From Thalassocella blandensis (GTDB taxonomy: Bacteria > Pseudomonadota > Gammaproteobacteria > Pseudomonadales > Cellvibrionaceae), in contig CABFPG010000007.1 in the NCBI GenBank assembly GCA_902141825.1, forward strand, positions 186,001 to 250,000: a DNA stretch of 64,000 nucleotides, in the 5' to 3' direction. The number at the start of each line of letters is the position of its first letter. Position 1 is the stretch's first letter. The translations under genes and the position numbers were made by a program. The notes under the pieces are model-generated. The model was given only the letters and a program-made list of their open reading frames with translations. It had not been told where the DNA came from and did no database searches. Of the stretch, positions 39,733-47,867 are shown one piece after another.

Positions 39733-40785
39733 TCATTCCTTATTTTGCTCATCAAATCTTTTTTGCACGTTTTTTTCATGGGTAAGTTGTAAAACGTTTT
39801 TATGCTTTTTTAGCAGGCCACGCAATTGGTGATAACTTAATGCGAGTGCTTTCGCCGTATCGTTTTGACGAAACTGGTTTTGTTGAAGCGCATTTTGTAA
39901 AAGTGAAATTTCAAGCTTGTGTATCTGTTGTTTGAAATTTTTTATCGGAAATGATTGCTGGAGTTCTGATTCCTGGTGATCTGAGGCTGTTTGCGTGAGA
40001 GATAAATCCGTTGCTGATTCACTTTGCGTTGCAAATGGATTTAAGACAACCTGGTCAACAGGACTGTCTTTATCCTGCCAGCGACAGATACTTCGCTCGA
40101 CCGCATTTTTTAATTCCCGGATATTGCCGGGCCAATGATAATGAATAAACCTGTCCATGGCACGATGGCTGAACCCCGAATAATAATCCCAGCCCAGTTC
40201 GATCACCATGCGTGTTGCGAAAAAATCGACAAGTGTGGGAATGTCCTCGCCGCGTTCGCGCAGAGGTGGTACTTGAATCACATCAAATGCCAGGCGATCG
40301 AGCAGGTCATGTCGAAACTCCCCTTCTTCCGCGAGTTTGGGCAGGTTGGCGTTAGTCGCTGCGAGAATACGGATATCAACTTTGATCGTGCGCTGGCCCC
40401 CCAGGCGTTCAAACTCCCCGTACTCAATTAAACGCAGTAGTTTTTCCTGAATACGCATCGGCATTGTACCGAGTTCGTCGAGAAATAACGTTCCACCATC
40501 CGCACGTTCAAAGCGCCCAATATGGGTCTTCTGAGCCCCGGTAAAAGCTCCGGCTTCATGACCAAAGAGGTCACTCTCAAGCAGCGACTCACTGATCGCC
40601 GCGCAATTGACTTTATGAAAATCCTGGTCCCAGCGACTCGACAGGTAATGGATACGCTCCGCGATTAACTCTTTGCCGCTGCCACGTTCCCCACAAATCA
40701 AAACTGGACGTGAGACAGGTGCAATGAGAGAAACATGGTCCAATGCGGTCGAGAGGCTGGACGATTCGCCGATAATTTTTTGCAT
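39733..40785 (-). CDS. pspF: phage shock protein operon transcriptional activator PspF
   Basis: A 350-residue sigma-54 activator with no N-terminal receiver domain, as in PspF. Walker A is GERGSGKE (32-39), the sigma-54 contacting loop GAFTGA is at 79-84, and GTLFLDELGTMP is Walker B. RLAFDVIQVPPLRER and HWPGNIRELKNAVER follow. A Fis-type HTH lies near the C-terminus (NDTAKALALSYHQLRGLLKKH). It is divergent from pspA, the standard arrangement. In resting cells PspA inhibits PspF; membrane stress frees it. Confidence 0.93.
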   Translation of the reverse strand: MQKIIGESSSLSTALDHVSLIAPVSRPVLICGERGSGKELIAERIHYLSSRWDQDFHKVNCAAISESLLESDLFGHEAGAFTGAQKTHIGRFERADGGTLFLDELGTMPMRIQEKLLRLIEYGEFERLGGQRTIKVDIRILAATNANLPKLAEEGEFRHDLLDRLAFDVIQVPPLRERGEDIPTLVDFFATRMVIELGWDYYSGFSHRAMDRFIHYHWPGNIRELKNAVERSICRWQDKDSPVDQVVLNPFATQSESATDLSLTQTASDHQESELQQSFPIKNFKQQIHKLEISLLQNALQQNQFRQNDTAKALALSYHQLRGLLKKHKNVLQLTHEKNVQKRFDEQNKE

Positions 40786-40909
40786 TTTAGTATTTTTGAC
40801 TAAATATGATTGATTAAAAATACCATTAATTGGTCAATAAAACTAACAAATCCAGTTTAAACACACAGACATATAAGTTAATTCCTTTAAAATCAAGAAC
40901 TTATAAACC

Positions 40910-40924
40910 TGGCACAGTCTGTGT
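40910..40924 (+). promoter_or_regulatory. possible sigma-54 promoter of the psp operon
   Basis: TGGCAC (40910-40915) is a perfect -24 element. The -12 element five bases later reads GTGT rather than the consensus TTGC. It lies about 145 bp upstream of pspA, on the right strand. PspF next door needs sigma-54. The poor -12 match makes this tentative. Confidence 0.5.
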
Positions 40925-41068
40925 AATACCTAAAGTGTGTACCGGTTTCAGAACAGTTAAAGCCTTATCGGCTTCCGGACTCAACCACGACGCTGAACAA
41001 TTTTATTTAATAGCAGTTAACTATTGGAACGTGATACGAAATAGTTAGCGATATAAAGGAGCCATACC

Positions 41069-41740
41069 ATGGGAATATTTTCGCGATTCACCGACATTGT
41101 GAATTCCAACTTGAACGCCATGCTCGATAAAGCAGAAGATCCGAGCAAAATGATTCGTCTGATTATCCAGGAAATGGAGGAAACCCTGGTAGAGGTACGC
41201 AGTTCTTCGGCACGCATTATCGCAGACAAGAAAGAAGCGAGTCGTAAACTTAGCCGTTTGGAAGAGGAAGCGCTTGGCTGGGAAAAACGCGCAAAATTAG
41301 CCATTACCAAAGGACGTGAGGACCTGGCGCGTTCTGCACTGGCAGAAAAAGCCGTAGTCATTGAAGAAAAGGATATTGTCAGTCAGGAATTACAGGCTTT
41401 GGAAGATCATTTAATTACACTGAATGATGAGGTTGCGCAACTGCAGGTGAAGCTGGACGATGCCCGCGCTAAACAAAAAGCCATGGTGCTGCGTGCCCAG
41501 ACGGTGGAAAACCGTTACCGCATCAAGCGTCAGATTCACAGCCGCAATGTTAACGATGCCTTTGCCAAATTCGAAACCTTCGAGCGTCGTCTGGATGATC
41601 TTGAAGGCCAGGTTGAATCTTATGATCTTGGTAAAAAAGATTTAGCCACTGAAATTGATGATCTTGCGAATGATGATACGATTAACTCCGAGTTAGAAAG
41701 ACTGAAACAAGAGTTAAACGAGTCTTCACCAAAATCATAA
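41069..41740 (+). CDS. pspA: phage shock protein A
   Basis: PspA (223 residues) is an almost wholly helical ESCRT-III-like protein that binds stressed inner membrane and inhibits PspF. The start MGIFSRFTDIVNSNLNAMLDKAEDPSKMIRLIIQEME is amphipathic and family-typical, followed by long coiled coils to the end. The length matches E. coli PspA (222). AAGGAG lies 8 nt before the ATG. It leads the psp operon. Confidence 0.97.
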   Translation: MGIFSRFTDIVNSNLNAMLDKAEDPSKMIRLIIQEMEETLVEVRSSSARIIADKKEASRKLSRLEEEALGWEKRAKLAITKGREDLARSALAEKAVVIEEKDIVSQELQALEDHLITLNDEVAQLQVKLDDARAKQKAMVLRAQTVENRYRIKRQIHSRNVNDAFAKFETFERRLDDLEGQVESYDLGKKDLATEIDDLANDDTINSELERLKQELNESSPKS

Positions 41741-41776
41741 ACACTACCAGGCTGATAAGGCTGTCAAGGATCAACT

Positions 41777-42025
41777 ATGGAAATTATATTAGTACCATCC
41801 ATTCTCTTTCTCGTGATTGTGGCGCCAATCTGGCTTTCGCTCCACTATCGCTACAAAAGAGAACAGGGAAAAGGAATTTCCGGTGATGAATTATATGAAC
41901 TGGAAGATATGCTGGTAAAGGTAGACAAACTTGCGGATCGCGTGCAAACCCTGGAAAAAATTCTAACGGAAGAAAATCCGAAATGGAAAAGCGAAACCAA
42001 AAGAAGTACGGCATCGTCCACCTAG
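41777..42025 (+). CDS. pspB: phage shock protein B
   Basis: An 82-residue inner-membrane protein. A single N-terminal transmembrane helix (residues 3-22) is followed by a cytoplasmic helix with LEDMLVKVDKLADRVQTLEKIL, the PspB coiled-coil. With PspC it senses membrane stress and relieves PspA inhibition. AAGGA precedes the ATG. The C-terminal Lys/Ser tail is longer than in E. coli. Confidence 0.93.
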   Translation: MEIILVPSILFLVIVAPIWLSLHYRYKREQGKGISGDELYELEDMLVKVDKLADRVQTLEKILTEENPKWKSETKRSTASST

Positions 42026-42059
42026 TGTGCATGTCTCAATGATTGATAGGAAGAAAATT

Positions 42060-42539
42060 ATGAATCGACGTCACCGCAATGCTCATGACCAATTTAATGA
42101 GCAATATGAAAAAGTAGTGGCTGGTAGGAAAAATGGTTACGGTATGAATTTATACCGTAATACCAAGGATAAATATCTTGGTGGTGTGTGTTCTGGCTTA
42201 GCAGAGCATTTTGAAATAGACCCGGTGATTATGCGCATACTGTTTGTTGCCGGTTTTATTGTGACTGGAGGCACCATCGCATTTTGGGCTTATATACTTG
42301 GCTGGATTTTACTCTCACCTAAACCGCGAGAAGGCAGTAAGCCTCAGTATGAATATGACGAAGCTGAAAAGTGCTATCGCAAGAAAAAGATCTTTCGGTA
42401 CCGAGAAAGCCCGAGTACACGTATTCAACGTGCGCAGGACAGACTGGATGAGGTTGTTGCCAAGGTAGAGGACATGGAAAACTACGTTACATCCAATCGG
42501 TATCAGCTGGAAAAAGAATTTGCAGACCTGGAAAAATAA
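42060..42539 (+). CDS. pspC: phage shock protein C
   Basis: A PspC-domain protein of about 159 residues. LYRNTKDKYLGGVCSGLAEHFEIDPVIMRILF is the PspC signature, beginning near residue 31, and continues into a transmembrane helix (GFIVTGGTIAFWAYILGWILL). A cytoplasmic helical tail ends SNRYQLEKEFADLEK. The ATG at 42060 is preferred because AGGAAG stands just upstream; an in-frame GTG at 42027 would add 11 residues. It acts with PspB as the stress sensor of the operon. Confidence 0.94.
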   Translation: MNRRHRNAHDQFNEQYEKVVAGRKNGYGMNLYRNTKDKYLGGVCSGLAEHFEIDPVIMRILFVAGFIVTGGTIAFWAYILGWILLSPKPREGSKPQYEYDEAEKCYRKKKIFRYRESPSTRIQRAQDRLDEVVAKVEDMENYVTSNRYQLEKEFADLEK

Positions 42540-42558
42540 GGCACAGGGAGGAAGCATC

Positions 42559-42735
42559 GTGGCATTGAATGATCTTAAACGCTTTACCATGTTGGTGTTT
42601 CTAATGGCGGGACTTTATGTTTCCGTGTTTATAAATAATTTATCAATTTTTATCGCTGAAATATGTTGTTTGGGGGCATGGTCTACTTTCCGGGCCTTGC
42701 CAATGCACAGGAGAAAATATCATGATGGAAAATAA
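42559..42735 (+). CDS. small membrane protein in the psp operon
   Basis: A 58-residue protein with a GTG start preceded by GGGAGG at ideal distance, and a hydrophobic helix or hairpin from residue 9 to 43 (MLVFLMAGLYVSVFINNLSIF then IAEICCLGAW). It ends in basic residues (MHRRKYHDGK). It overlaps the TM2 gene by 14 bp and lies 19 nt after pspC. Its place recalls PspD, but no sequence signature was recognised. Expression is supported mainly by the ribosome binding site and operon position. Confidence 0.65.
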   Translation: MALNDLKRFTMLVFLMAGLYVSVFINNLSIFIAEICCLGAWSTFRALPMHRRKYHDGK

Positions 42736-43156
42736 CACTCATTCAAAAGTGATGGGCTATATCTGCTGGATTTTCGGTTTTATGGGAGCCCACCGCTTTT
42801 ACTACGGAAAACAGATTACCGGGACAATTTGGTTTTTTACCTTGGGCTTGTTTTTTATTGGCTGGATTGTTGATTTGTTTTTGATTCCCAGCATGGATCG
42901 CGAAGCAGACCGTAAATACCTTGAAGGTGATACCGATTATTCACTGGCCTGGATTTTTCTGTTAGTGCTTGGTGTCTTTGGGGCGCACCGGTTTTACATG
43001 CAAAAATGGATTTCGGCCATCATTTACCTGTGTACCATGGGGTTATTTGGGTTAGGTGTGCTTTATGATCTATGGACCTTGAATGGTCAGATTGATGACA
43101 TAAACAGCCGCGATTATGAGCGTTTTGAACCCGCAGGTGCACGACGATACGGTTAA
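42722..43156 (+). CDS. tandem TM2-domain membrane protein
   Basis: A 144-residue inner-membrane protein with two TM2 units. Each has a helix, a conserved GAHRFY motif and a second helix with Asp-Leu near the end: GFMGAHRFYYGK near residue 20 and LGVFGAHRFYMQK near 81. TM2 proteins usually carry one unit, so this is a duplication. The start is ambiguous between two adjacent ATGs (42722 and 42725). It is the last gene of the psp-linked group and is followed by a hairpin. Function is unknown. Confidence 0.87.
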   Translation: MMENNTHSKVMGYICWIFGFMGAHRFYYGKQITGTIWFFTLGLFFIGWIVDLFLIPSMDREADRKYLEGDTDYSLAWIFLLVLGVFGAHRFYMQKWISAIIYLCTMGLFGLGVLYDLWTLNGQIDDINSRDYERFEPAGARRYG

Positions 43157-43169
43157 TGCCTGGAGCAAA

Positions 43170-43191
43170 CAAGCCCTTGTTTAAGGGCTTG
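43170..43191 (+). terminator. intrinsic terminator after the psp/TM2 operon
   Basis: CAAGCCCTT (43170-43178) pairs with AAGGGCTTG (43183-43191) around a GTTT tetraloop, 14 nt after the TM2 stop, followed by AAATTTTG. It is a convincing terminator, although the T-run is short. Confidence 0.75.
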
Positions 43192-43227
43192 AAATTTTGT
43201 TTAAATCAAATCCATATCCCTATCGAT

Positions 43228-43382
43228 AGAAATACAAATTTAAATAGAAACAGAAATTCAAATAGAAGCAGAAATTTAAATACAAATAGAAATAGAAATA
43301 TAAATATAAATATAAATATAAATATAAATATAAATATAAATATAAATATAAATATAAATATAAATATAAATATAAATAGAAA
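43228..43382. repeat. hexanucleotide tandem repeat (AAATAT)n with degenerate flank
   Basis: From about 43296 to 43378 the unit AAATAT repeats almost perfectly about 14 times. To the left the same six-base period continues degenerately as AAATAGA and AAATACA variants from about 43228. It gives long open frames of Asn-Ile or Ile-Phe repeats that are not genes. It lies between a plus-strand terminator and the converging serine hydrolase gene. Confidence 0.95.
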
Positions 43383-43411
43383 CAATCTCTCGCCAACAGT
43401 CAGCCTCCTTA

Positions 43412-43435
43412 AGTAAGGAAACTGCCTTACTTTTT
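43412..43435 (+). terminator. hairpin with T-run right of the repeat tract
   Basis: AGTAAGG (43412-43418) pairs with CCTTACT (43425-43431) around AAACTG, followed by TTTTT. It reads as a plus-strand terminator and abuts the 3' end of the serine hydrolase gene. Confidence 0.7.
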
Positions 43436-45271
43436 CCTGAAGTATATATCTGCAAATTTCAACCAATCCTCCCCTTCTTTCTCTTCTACAAACACGGTTT
43501 CACCTAATCCACGCCCTACTCCTGCAACCACTGCCTGTTGTTCATTCTGTGGTTGTAAAACAAACTCCAGGCGTTGCCCTTCTTCGGTTTTGGCATAGGC
43601 TATTAAAAATCCGTCTTGTATCTTTAATCCCCCGGACGGCAGTGTCATGGCTTCCAGTGGATTTACCACAGTGTAGCGTCCCAGCCGTTTAGACCATTTC
43701 GCTGGAATGGGCGAAGGCGAAATGGATTTTCCGATTAATAAATGCTGTTGTAAGTTCGTCGTGCCGATCAGATATTTTTCGCCATTAATGGTACGCACAC
43801 TCAAGCCCAGCCGACCGTAATACCCCAGGTCAATAGTAAAAAGGCCGAAAAGCTTATAGTGTAAAAATCGTAAGTCGCTATTCGGGTCGTTGTTCAACCT
43901 GAAGGTCTTGCCCATAAACCGCACTTTGAGGCGATCGTTTTTCTGGTAAATATGTGCCAGTCCTAAACGTGTTGCGTAATAGCCACTAAGTGCGTCATTT
44001 GTAGTTTGGTCAAGCGGTTTGGCCTGTGCCTTGTGAACATAGGGATATGGAATGCGTCGCCCGAATTTTACCTGATAGAGCTTTTGTAAAGCCTGATTGG
44101 CTATGCGATGCAAGGCGCCGCTGGCGTTCTTGCTGTTGCTTAACAACACCACACCCAAACCCAGCTCTGGTGAAAATTTAAAAAGCGCTCGCTGGCCGGG
44201 GGTTGCACCATCGTGACCAAGCACTGGAAATTTAGTGGCGAAAACGTCGTGATAATAATGCAGAGACAAACCATATTGTTTGCCCAGGTTCAGTGGATTG
44301 TCCGAAGTGTAATCCCGCGTTAATTGTTGTATTGCGGTCCTGCTTAACAAACGCGAATGGCCATATGTGCCCGCTTGCATCAACATCGTTAATAACTTGC
44401 CGTAATCTTCGGTGGTGGTATTTAACCCTGCTGCGGCGATATCCCGAGTAGCCAATTCTTGAACGGGTTTATTTTTATCGTAGCTCGCGGCGGTATTAAG
44501 GGGCGCTGCGGAAAAACTCGTTTGCTGCATGTCCAGCGGTTGAAATAGGTGTTCCTGCATGAACTGGGTATATTCCTGCTGCGCAGCTCGCTCAATGATT
44601 ATCGCCAGCACATCGTGCGCCACATTGGAATACTGAAAAACCTGGCCAGGTGGCTGACTAAGGTAAACCGCATTGATATAGCGGATAACGGAATGGTAAT
44701 CCTCGGGAGATTGTCGCCACATCCCCGATATCCAATCGGAGGGCAATCCCGATTGGTGGGTCAGTAAATGCCGAATAGTGATGTTCGTCTGCGCAAAGCG
44801 AGAGCGAATCTGGAGTTCTGGAAGATGCTGTTGAATAGCATCATCAAGCGACAATTTTCCCTGATCCTGCAACATCAGTACAGCAATGGCATTGGTTAAT
44901 TTCGCCAGTGAACCGGCGCGAAAAATTGTATCTTTTACAACGGGGACTGCTGCCCTTGAAGATTGTTGACGATGTGAAAATCCAAAATTGTCCTGCCAGC
45001 GTAGTACCTCTTGTGTTTGCCATTTCGCTTGTTTAACAGATGATTGCGGCATGATGATGGTCGCCAGACTTAAGCCGGTAATTTGACCTTGTTGTATTTC
45101 CTGCTGCGCGAAGTCATGCAAATAGTCATAGGCGAGCGCTACATCGCCTGGCGTAATGTCGGGGCTTGGTATAGAGCGTGGGGTGGTCGAGCAGGCTGCA
45201 AGAAACAGCGCCATTGTTGTGATTAACCATCGCCATTTGCAAGTGGCGAAGCACTGTTGCTTATTTAACAT
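43427..45271 (-). CDS. beta-lactamase-family serine hydrolase lipoprotein
   Basis: A 614-residue exported lipoprotein; the signal ends at LAAC with cysteine 27. The catalytic domain of the class C beta-lactamase/penicillin-binding type has S-L-A-K at 121-124, the YSN triad in FQYSNVAHD, and HDG in LGHDGATPG replacing KTG. HLLTHQSGLPSDW is the usual family stretch. A 200-residue C-terminal beta-rich domain follows (from about 400). Such enzymes act as esterases or peptidases on D-amino acids or peptidoglycan rather than as true beta-lactamases. The gene stands alone, with terminator-like hairpins at the 3' side. Confidence 0.87.
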   Translation of the reverse strand: MLNKQQCFATCKWRWLITTMALFLAACSTTPRSIPSPDITPGDVALAYDYLHDFAQQEIQQGQITGLSLATIIMPQSSVKQAKWQTQEVLRWQDNFGFSHRQQSSRAAVPVVKDTIFRAGSLAKLTNAIAVLMLQDQGKLSLDDAIQQHLPELQIRSRFAQTNITIRHLLTHQSGLPSDWISGMWRQSPEDYHSVIRYINAVYLSQPPGQVFQYSNVAHDVLAIIIERAAQQEYTQFMQEHLFQPLDMQQTSFSAAPLNTAASYDKNKPVQELATRDIAAAGLNTTTEDYGKLLTMLMQAGTYGHSRLLSRTAIQQLTRDYTSDNPLNLGKQYGLSLHYYHDVFATKFPVLGHDGATPGQRALFKFSPELGLGVVLLSNSKNASGALHRIANQALQKLYQVKFGRRIPYPYVHKAQAKPLDQTTNDALSGYYATRLGLAHIYQKNDRLKVRFMGKTFRLNNDPNSDLRFLHYKLFGLFTIDLGYYGRLGLSVRTINGEKYLIGTTNLQQHLLIGKSISPSPIPAKWSKRLGRYTVVNPLEAMTLPSGGLKIQDGFLIAYAKTEEGQRLEFVLQPQNEQQAVVAGVGRGLGETVFVEEKEGEDWLKFADIYFRKK

Positions 45272-45616
45272 AGTTCAATGTCTTGGACGAAATGGTACAT
45301 GGTGATGTGTATAGATAAGAACGTTAACACATTCTTGTTTGCTGACTGAAAGTATCTCGAAAGGCATTCGACATCGACTTCACTATTCCCAACCTTCACT
45401 GTCGTAGTGGAGGCTGTGGATAACAACTTACTAAAAGTTTTAAACGATCCTGTTCAGCAAGATGCTGTTTAACTTTACATCAAAAAACACACGATATGGC
45501 GTGTTTTAATTAGAATCACTTTGATAATTGTTTTACATTTTTAATCTCTTTGCCATACACTGCGCGCGTTTTACCTGCGCCATCGGCGAAGTTTTCTAAT
45601 CACATTGGGGGCTCTT
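45272..45616. other. intergenic region between the divergent serine hydrolase and OmpA-family genes
   Basis: No gene was seen. AAAACAC (45484-45490) and GTGTTTT (45501-45507) form a 7-bp hairpin about 110 bp before the OmpA start. Promoters for both divergent genes must lie here but no strong consensus stood out. Confidence 0.45.
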
Positions 45617-46765
45617 ATGAACAAATCGAAACTGTTGATTTCTACAAGGAATATTTTGGGTTGTGGCTTGCTGTTTTCTGCAGTGAGTGCACCTTTGGCA
45701 AGTGCTGATGACAGCGGCTTCAATATCTCAGTGATGGGCGGGCAAGCGATATTTGATAAGGATCGTGAGCTGGAAGATGACACTTTTTTTTCCATCGATC
45801 TCGGCTATGACTTCAGTGAGCGCTGGGGTATGGAGTTTGGTTATGTCAGTGCTGAAGCAGAGTTTGAAGACTTTAACGAAAGCGTAGACCTGGAGCAATT
45901 TCGTCTGGATGGGCTGTATTATTTTGGCGAAAATAATTTCAAACCATATCTGGTAGCAGGTATTGGCGATCAGAGCTGGAGTCTGGATGGTTTTGATGAT
46001 ATTCAGTCGACTTTTGTCAATGCAGGCGCGGGTTTCAAATATTACTTTAATCCGCATGTCGCTCTGCGAGGCGACGCACGTTTAGTGAATTCACTGGATG
46101 AAGAGATGACGGACTATCTGGTTGGCCTGGGTCTGCTGGTGAAGTTTGGCGGTGAAAGTAAACCTTCACCCAAGCCGGTAGCGCCAGTGGCTGTAGCGGA
46201 AAAAGACAGTGACCGCGACGGTGTTATGGACAGTCAGGATCAATGCCCTGCAACCCCGATGGGCACCAGTGTGGATGCCAAAGGTTGTGCGATTGACAAT
46301 GATCTTGATAAAGACGGCGTTGCCAACGCCCTGGATAAATGTCCCGATACCGCTGCCGGTGCCAAAGTGGATGCCAATGGCTGTTATTTAACATTGAAGG
46401 AAAATGTCACCGTATCTCTCGCGGTGAATTTTGCCAGCAATTCTGACAAGGTTTTAGACGGCGCTTACGATGAAGTTAAAAAAGTAGCCGACTTCATGCG
46501 TCAGTATCCGCAAACGGAAGTGGTATTTGAAGGCCACACCGATGACAGCGGCGCGGCTGAATATAATCGTCAATTATCACAACGTCGTGCGAATGCGGTT
46601 GCACAAATGCTCATTCAAGACTTTAATATTGATCGTTCACGCGTCACGGCCATAGGTTATGGCGAAGAAAAACCCTTAGTGGACAATTCAACGCCGGCAA
46701 ATCGGGCAAAAAATCGTCGCGTAGTCGCGGTGGTGTCTGCGACGGTTGAAACGACACAACAGTAA
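45617..46765 (+). CDS. OmpA-family outer-membrane protein with TSP3-like repeats
   Basis: A 382-residue protein. A signal peptide (cut near ASA-DD) is followed by an eight-stranded OmpA-like barrel (about 30-180, with alternating strands such as ERWGMEFGYVSAEAEF). Two calcium-binding thrombospondin type 3-like repeats follow (DSDRDGVMDSQDQCP, DKDGVANALDKCP). The peptidoglycan-binding OmpA domain ends it (VVFEGHTDDSGAAEYNRQLSQRRANAV, with NRR near the end). ATG 45617 is preferred to an upstream TTG because GGGG precedes it. It links outer membrane to cell wall. mscS follows after 14 nt and is probably co-transcribed. Confidence 0.92.
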   Translation: MNKSKLLISTRNILGCGLLFSAVSAPLASADDSGFNISVMGGQAIFDKDRELEDDTFFSIDLGYDFSERWGMEFGYVSAEAEFEDFNESVDLEQFRLDGLYYFGENNFKPYLVAGIGDQSWSLDGFDDIQSTFVNAGAGFKYYFNPHVALRGDARLVNSLDEEMTDYLVGLGLLVKFGGESKPSPKPVAPVAVAEKDSDRDGVMDSQDQCPATPMGTSVDAKGCAIDNDLDKDGVANALDKCPDTAAGAKVDANGCYLTLKENVTVSLAVNFASNSDKVLDGAYDEVKKVADFMRQYPQTEVVFEGHTDDSGAAEYNRQLSQRRANAVAQMLIQDFNIDRSRVTAIGYGEEKPLVDNSTPANRAKNRRVVAVVSATVETTQQ

Positions 46766-46779
46766 TTGGGAGCTAAGTA

Positions 46780-47628
46780 ATGAGAGATGAGATTCAACAA
46801 GGCATAGAAAACCTGTGGCAACAGGCCCCAGAACTGGCTATGACCTGGGGTACCAAAATCATTATGGCGATTGTCATATTCATTATTGGTAAATGGTTGG
46901 CCAGATTAATCACTGGTGTCATTGAAAAAGGTATGAACGCGCGTTCTGTGGATAAAACCATTGTGCGTTTTACCCGCAATATCGTGTACTACCTGATGGT
47001 AACGATTGTGGTGATTGCCGCACTGGGTGAAATAGGTGTGCAGACAGCATCATTTGTTGCCGTGGTGGGTGCCGCAGGTTTAGCCATTGGTCTAGCACTA
47101 CAGGGCTCACTGTCGAACTTTGCTTCAGGTGTTTTGCTTATCATTTTCCGCCCAATCCGTGTGGGGGACTATGTCGAAGCTGGTGGTACGGGAGGTACGG
47201 TGTACGAAATCTCTCTTTTCACTACCACCTTTAAAACCCCAGACAATAAAACCGTGACAGTGTCGAATAAAGACATCTTTGATGGCAACATTGTGAACTA
47301 TTCCATTGAGCCAACGCGCCGAGTGGATTTTAAAATCGGTGTGAGCTACGACGCAAACCTGCAGGCAACACGAGAAGTACTGCAGAAAATTGCCGATGAA
47401 GAAGAGCGTGTATTGAAAGACAAAGATGTTGTCATTGCGGTAGGTGAACTCGGTGATTCTGCCGTGGTGTTCTACTTCCGTTTGTGGGTTAACACACCTG
47501 ACTACTGGCCGGTGTATTTTGCCACTATGGAAAAAGTGAAAAATCGTCTGGATGAAGCTGGTATTGGCATTCCGTATCCGCAAATGGATGTGTATGTCAA
47601 AGAGTTGGCGAAGGACGCCGCCGCTTAA
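46780..47628 (+). CDS. mscS: small-conductance mechanosensitive channel MscS
   Basis: A 282-residue MscS-type channel with three transmembrane helices. The pore helix TM3 is the Ala/Gly-rich FVAVVGAAGLAIGLALQGSLSNFASGVLLI (residues 92-121). A cytoplasmic beta domain with RPIRVGDYVEAGG and a C-terminal alpha/beta domain follow. The length is close to E. coli MscS (286). GGGAG lies 8 nt before the ATG. It opens under hypo-osmotic stress. It sits 14 nt after the OmpA gene and is followed by a terminator. Confidence 0.94.
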   Translation: MRDEIQQGIENLWQQAPELAMTWGTKIIMAIVIFIIGKWLARLITGVIEKGMNARSVDKTIVRFTRNIVYYLMVTIVVIAALGEIGVQTASFVAVVGAAGLAIGLALQGSLSNFASGVLLIIFRPIRVGDYVEAGGTGGTVYEISLFTTTFKTPDNKTVTVSNKDIFDGNIVNYSIEPTRRVDFKIGVSYDANLQATREVLQKIADEEERVLKDKDVVIAVGELGDSAVVFYFRLWVNTPDYWPVYFATMEKVKNRLDEAGIGIPYPQMDVYVKELAKDAAA

Positions 47629-47654
47629 TTCTGCGACGAAAACAGGAACCCCGA

Positions 47655-47697
47655 CAATTGCGAGGCGTGTTTTGCGCTTCGCAATTGATTGCTTTTT
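47655..47697 (+). terminator. intrinsic terminator after mscS
   Basis: CAATTGCGA (47655-47663) pairs with TCGCAATTG (47679-47687), with an inner GCG/CGC extension, followed by ATTGCTTTTT. It closes the ompA-like/mscS unit. Confidence 0.75.
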
Positions 47698-47867
47698 AAA
47701 CTGTACTTGCCCTCCTCCTCTGTGTAGAATTCGCCCTCCCTCGCTGTACCAACAATAATAAGCCAATCACACGCGAACACCGTTTCAGGTAAAGACAAAC
47801 TGATCTATTCGTACACTGCGGCAAAGCTGCTGTGATGTAGCGTTATTAATTATTAACTGGATTTCTC

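Noticed and set aside
39458-39736. 92-codon open frame overlapping the end of pspF
   Set aside because: No ribosome binding site, odd residue composition and no family resemblance; overlap with pspF is by chance.
43156-43416. 86-codon open frames on both strands with Asn-Ile or Ile-Phe repeats
   Set aside because: They are produced by the six-base repeat, which has no stops in several frames. They have no ribosome binding site and no biased codon use.
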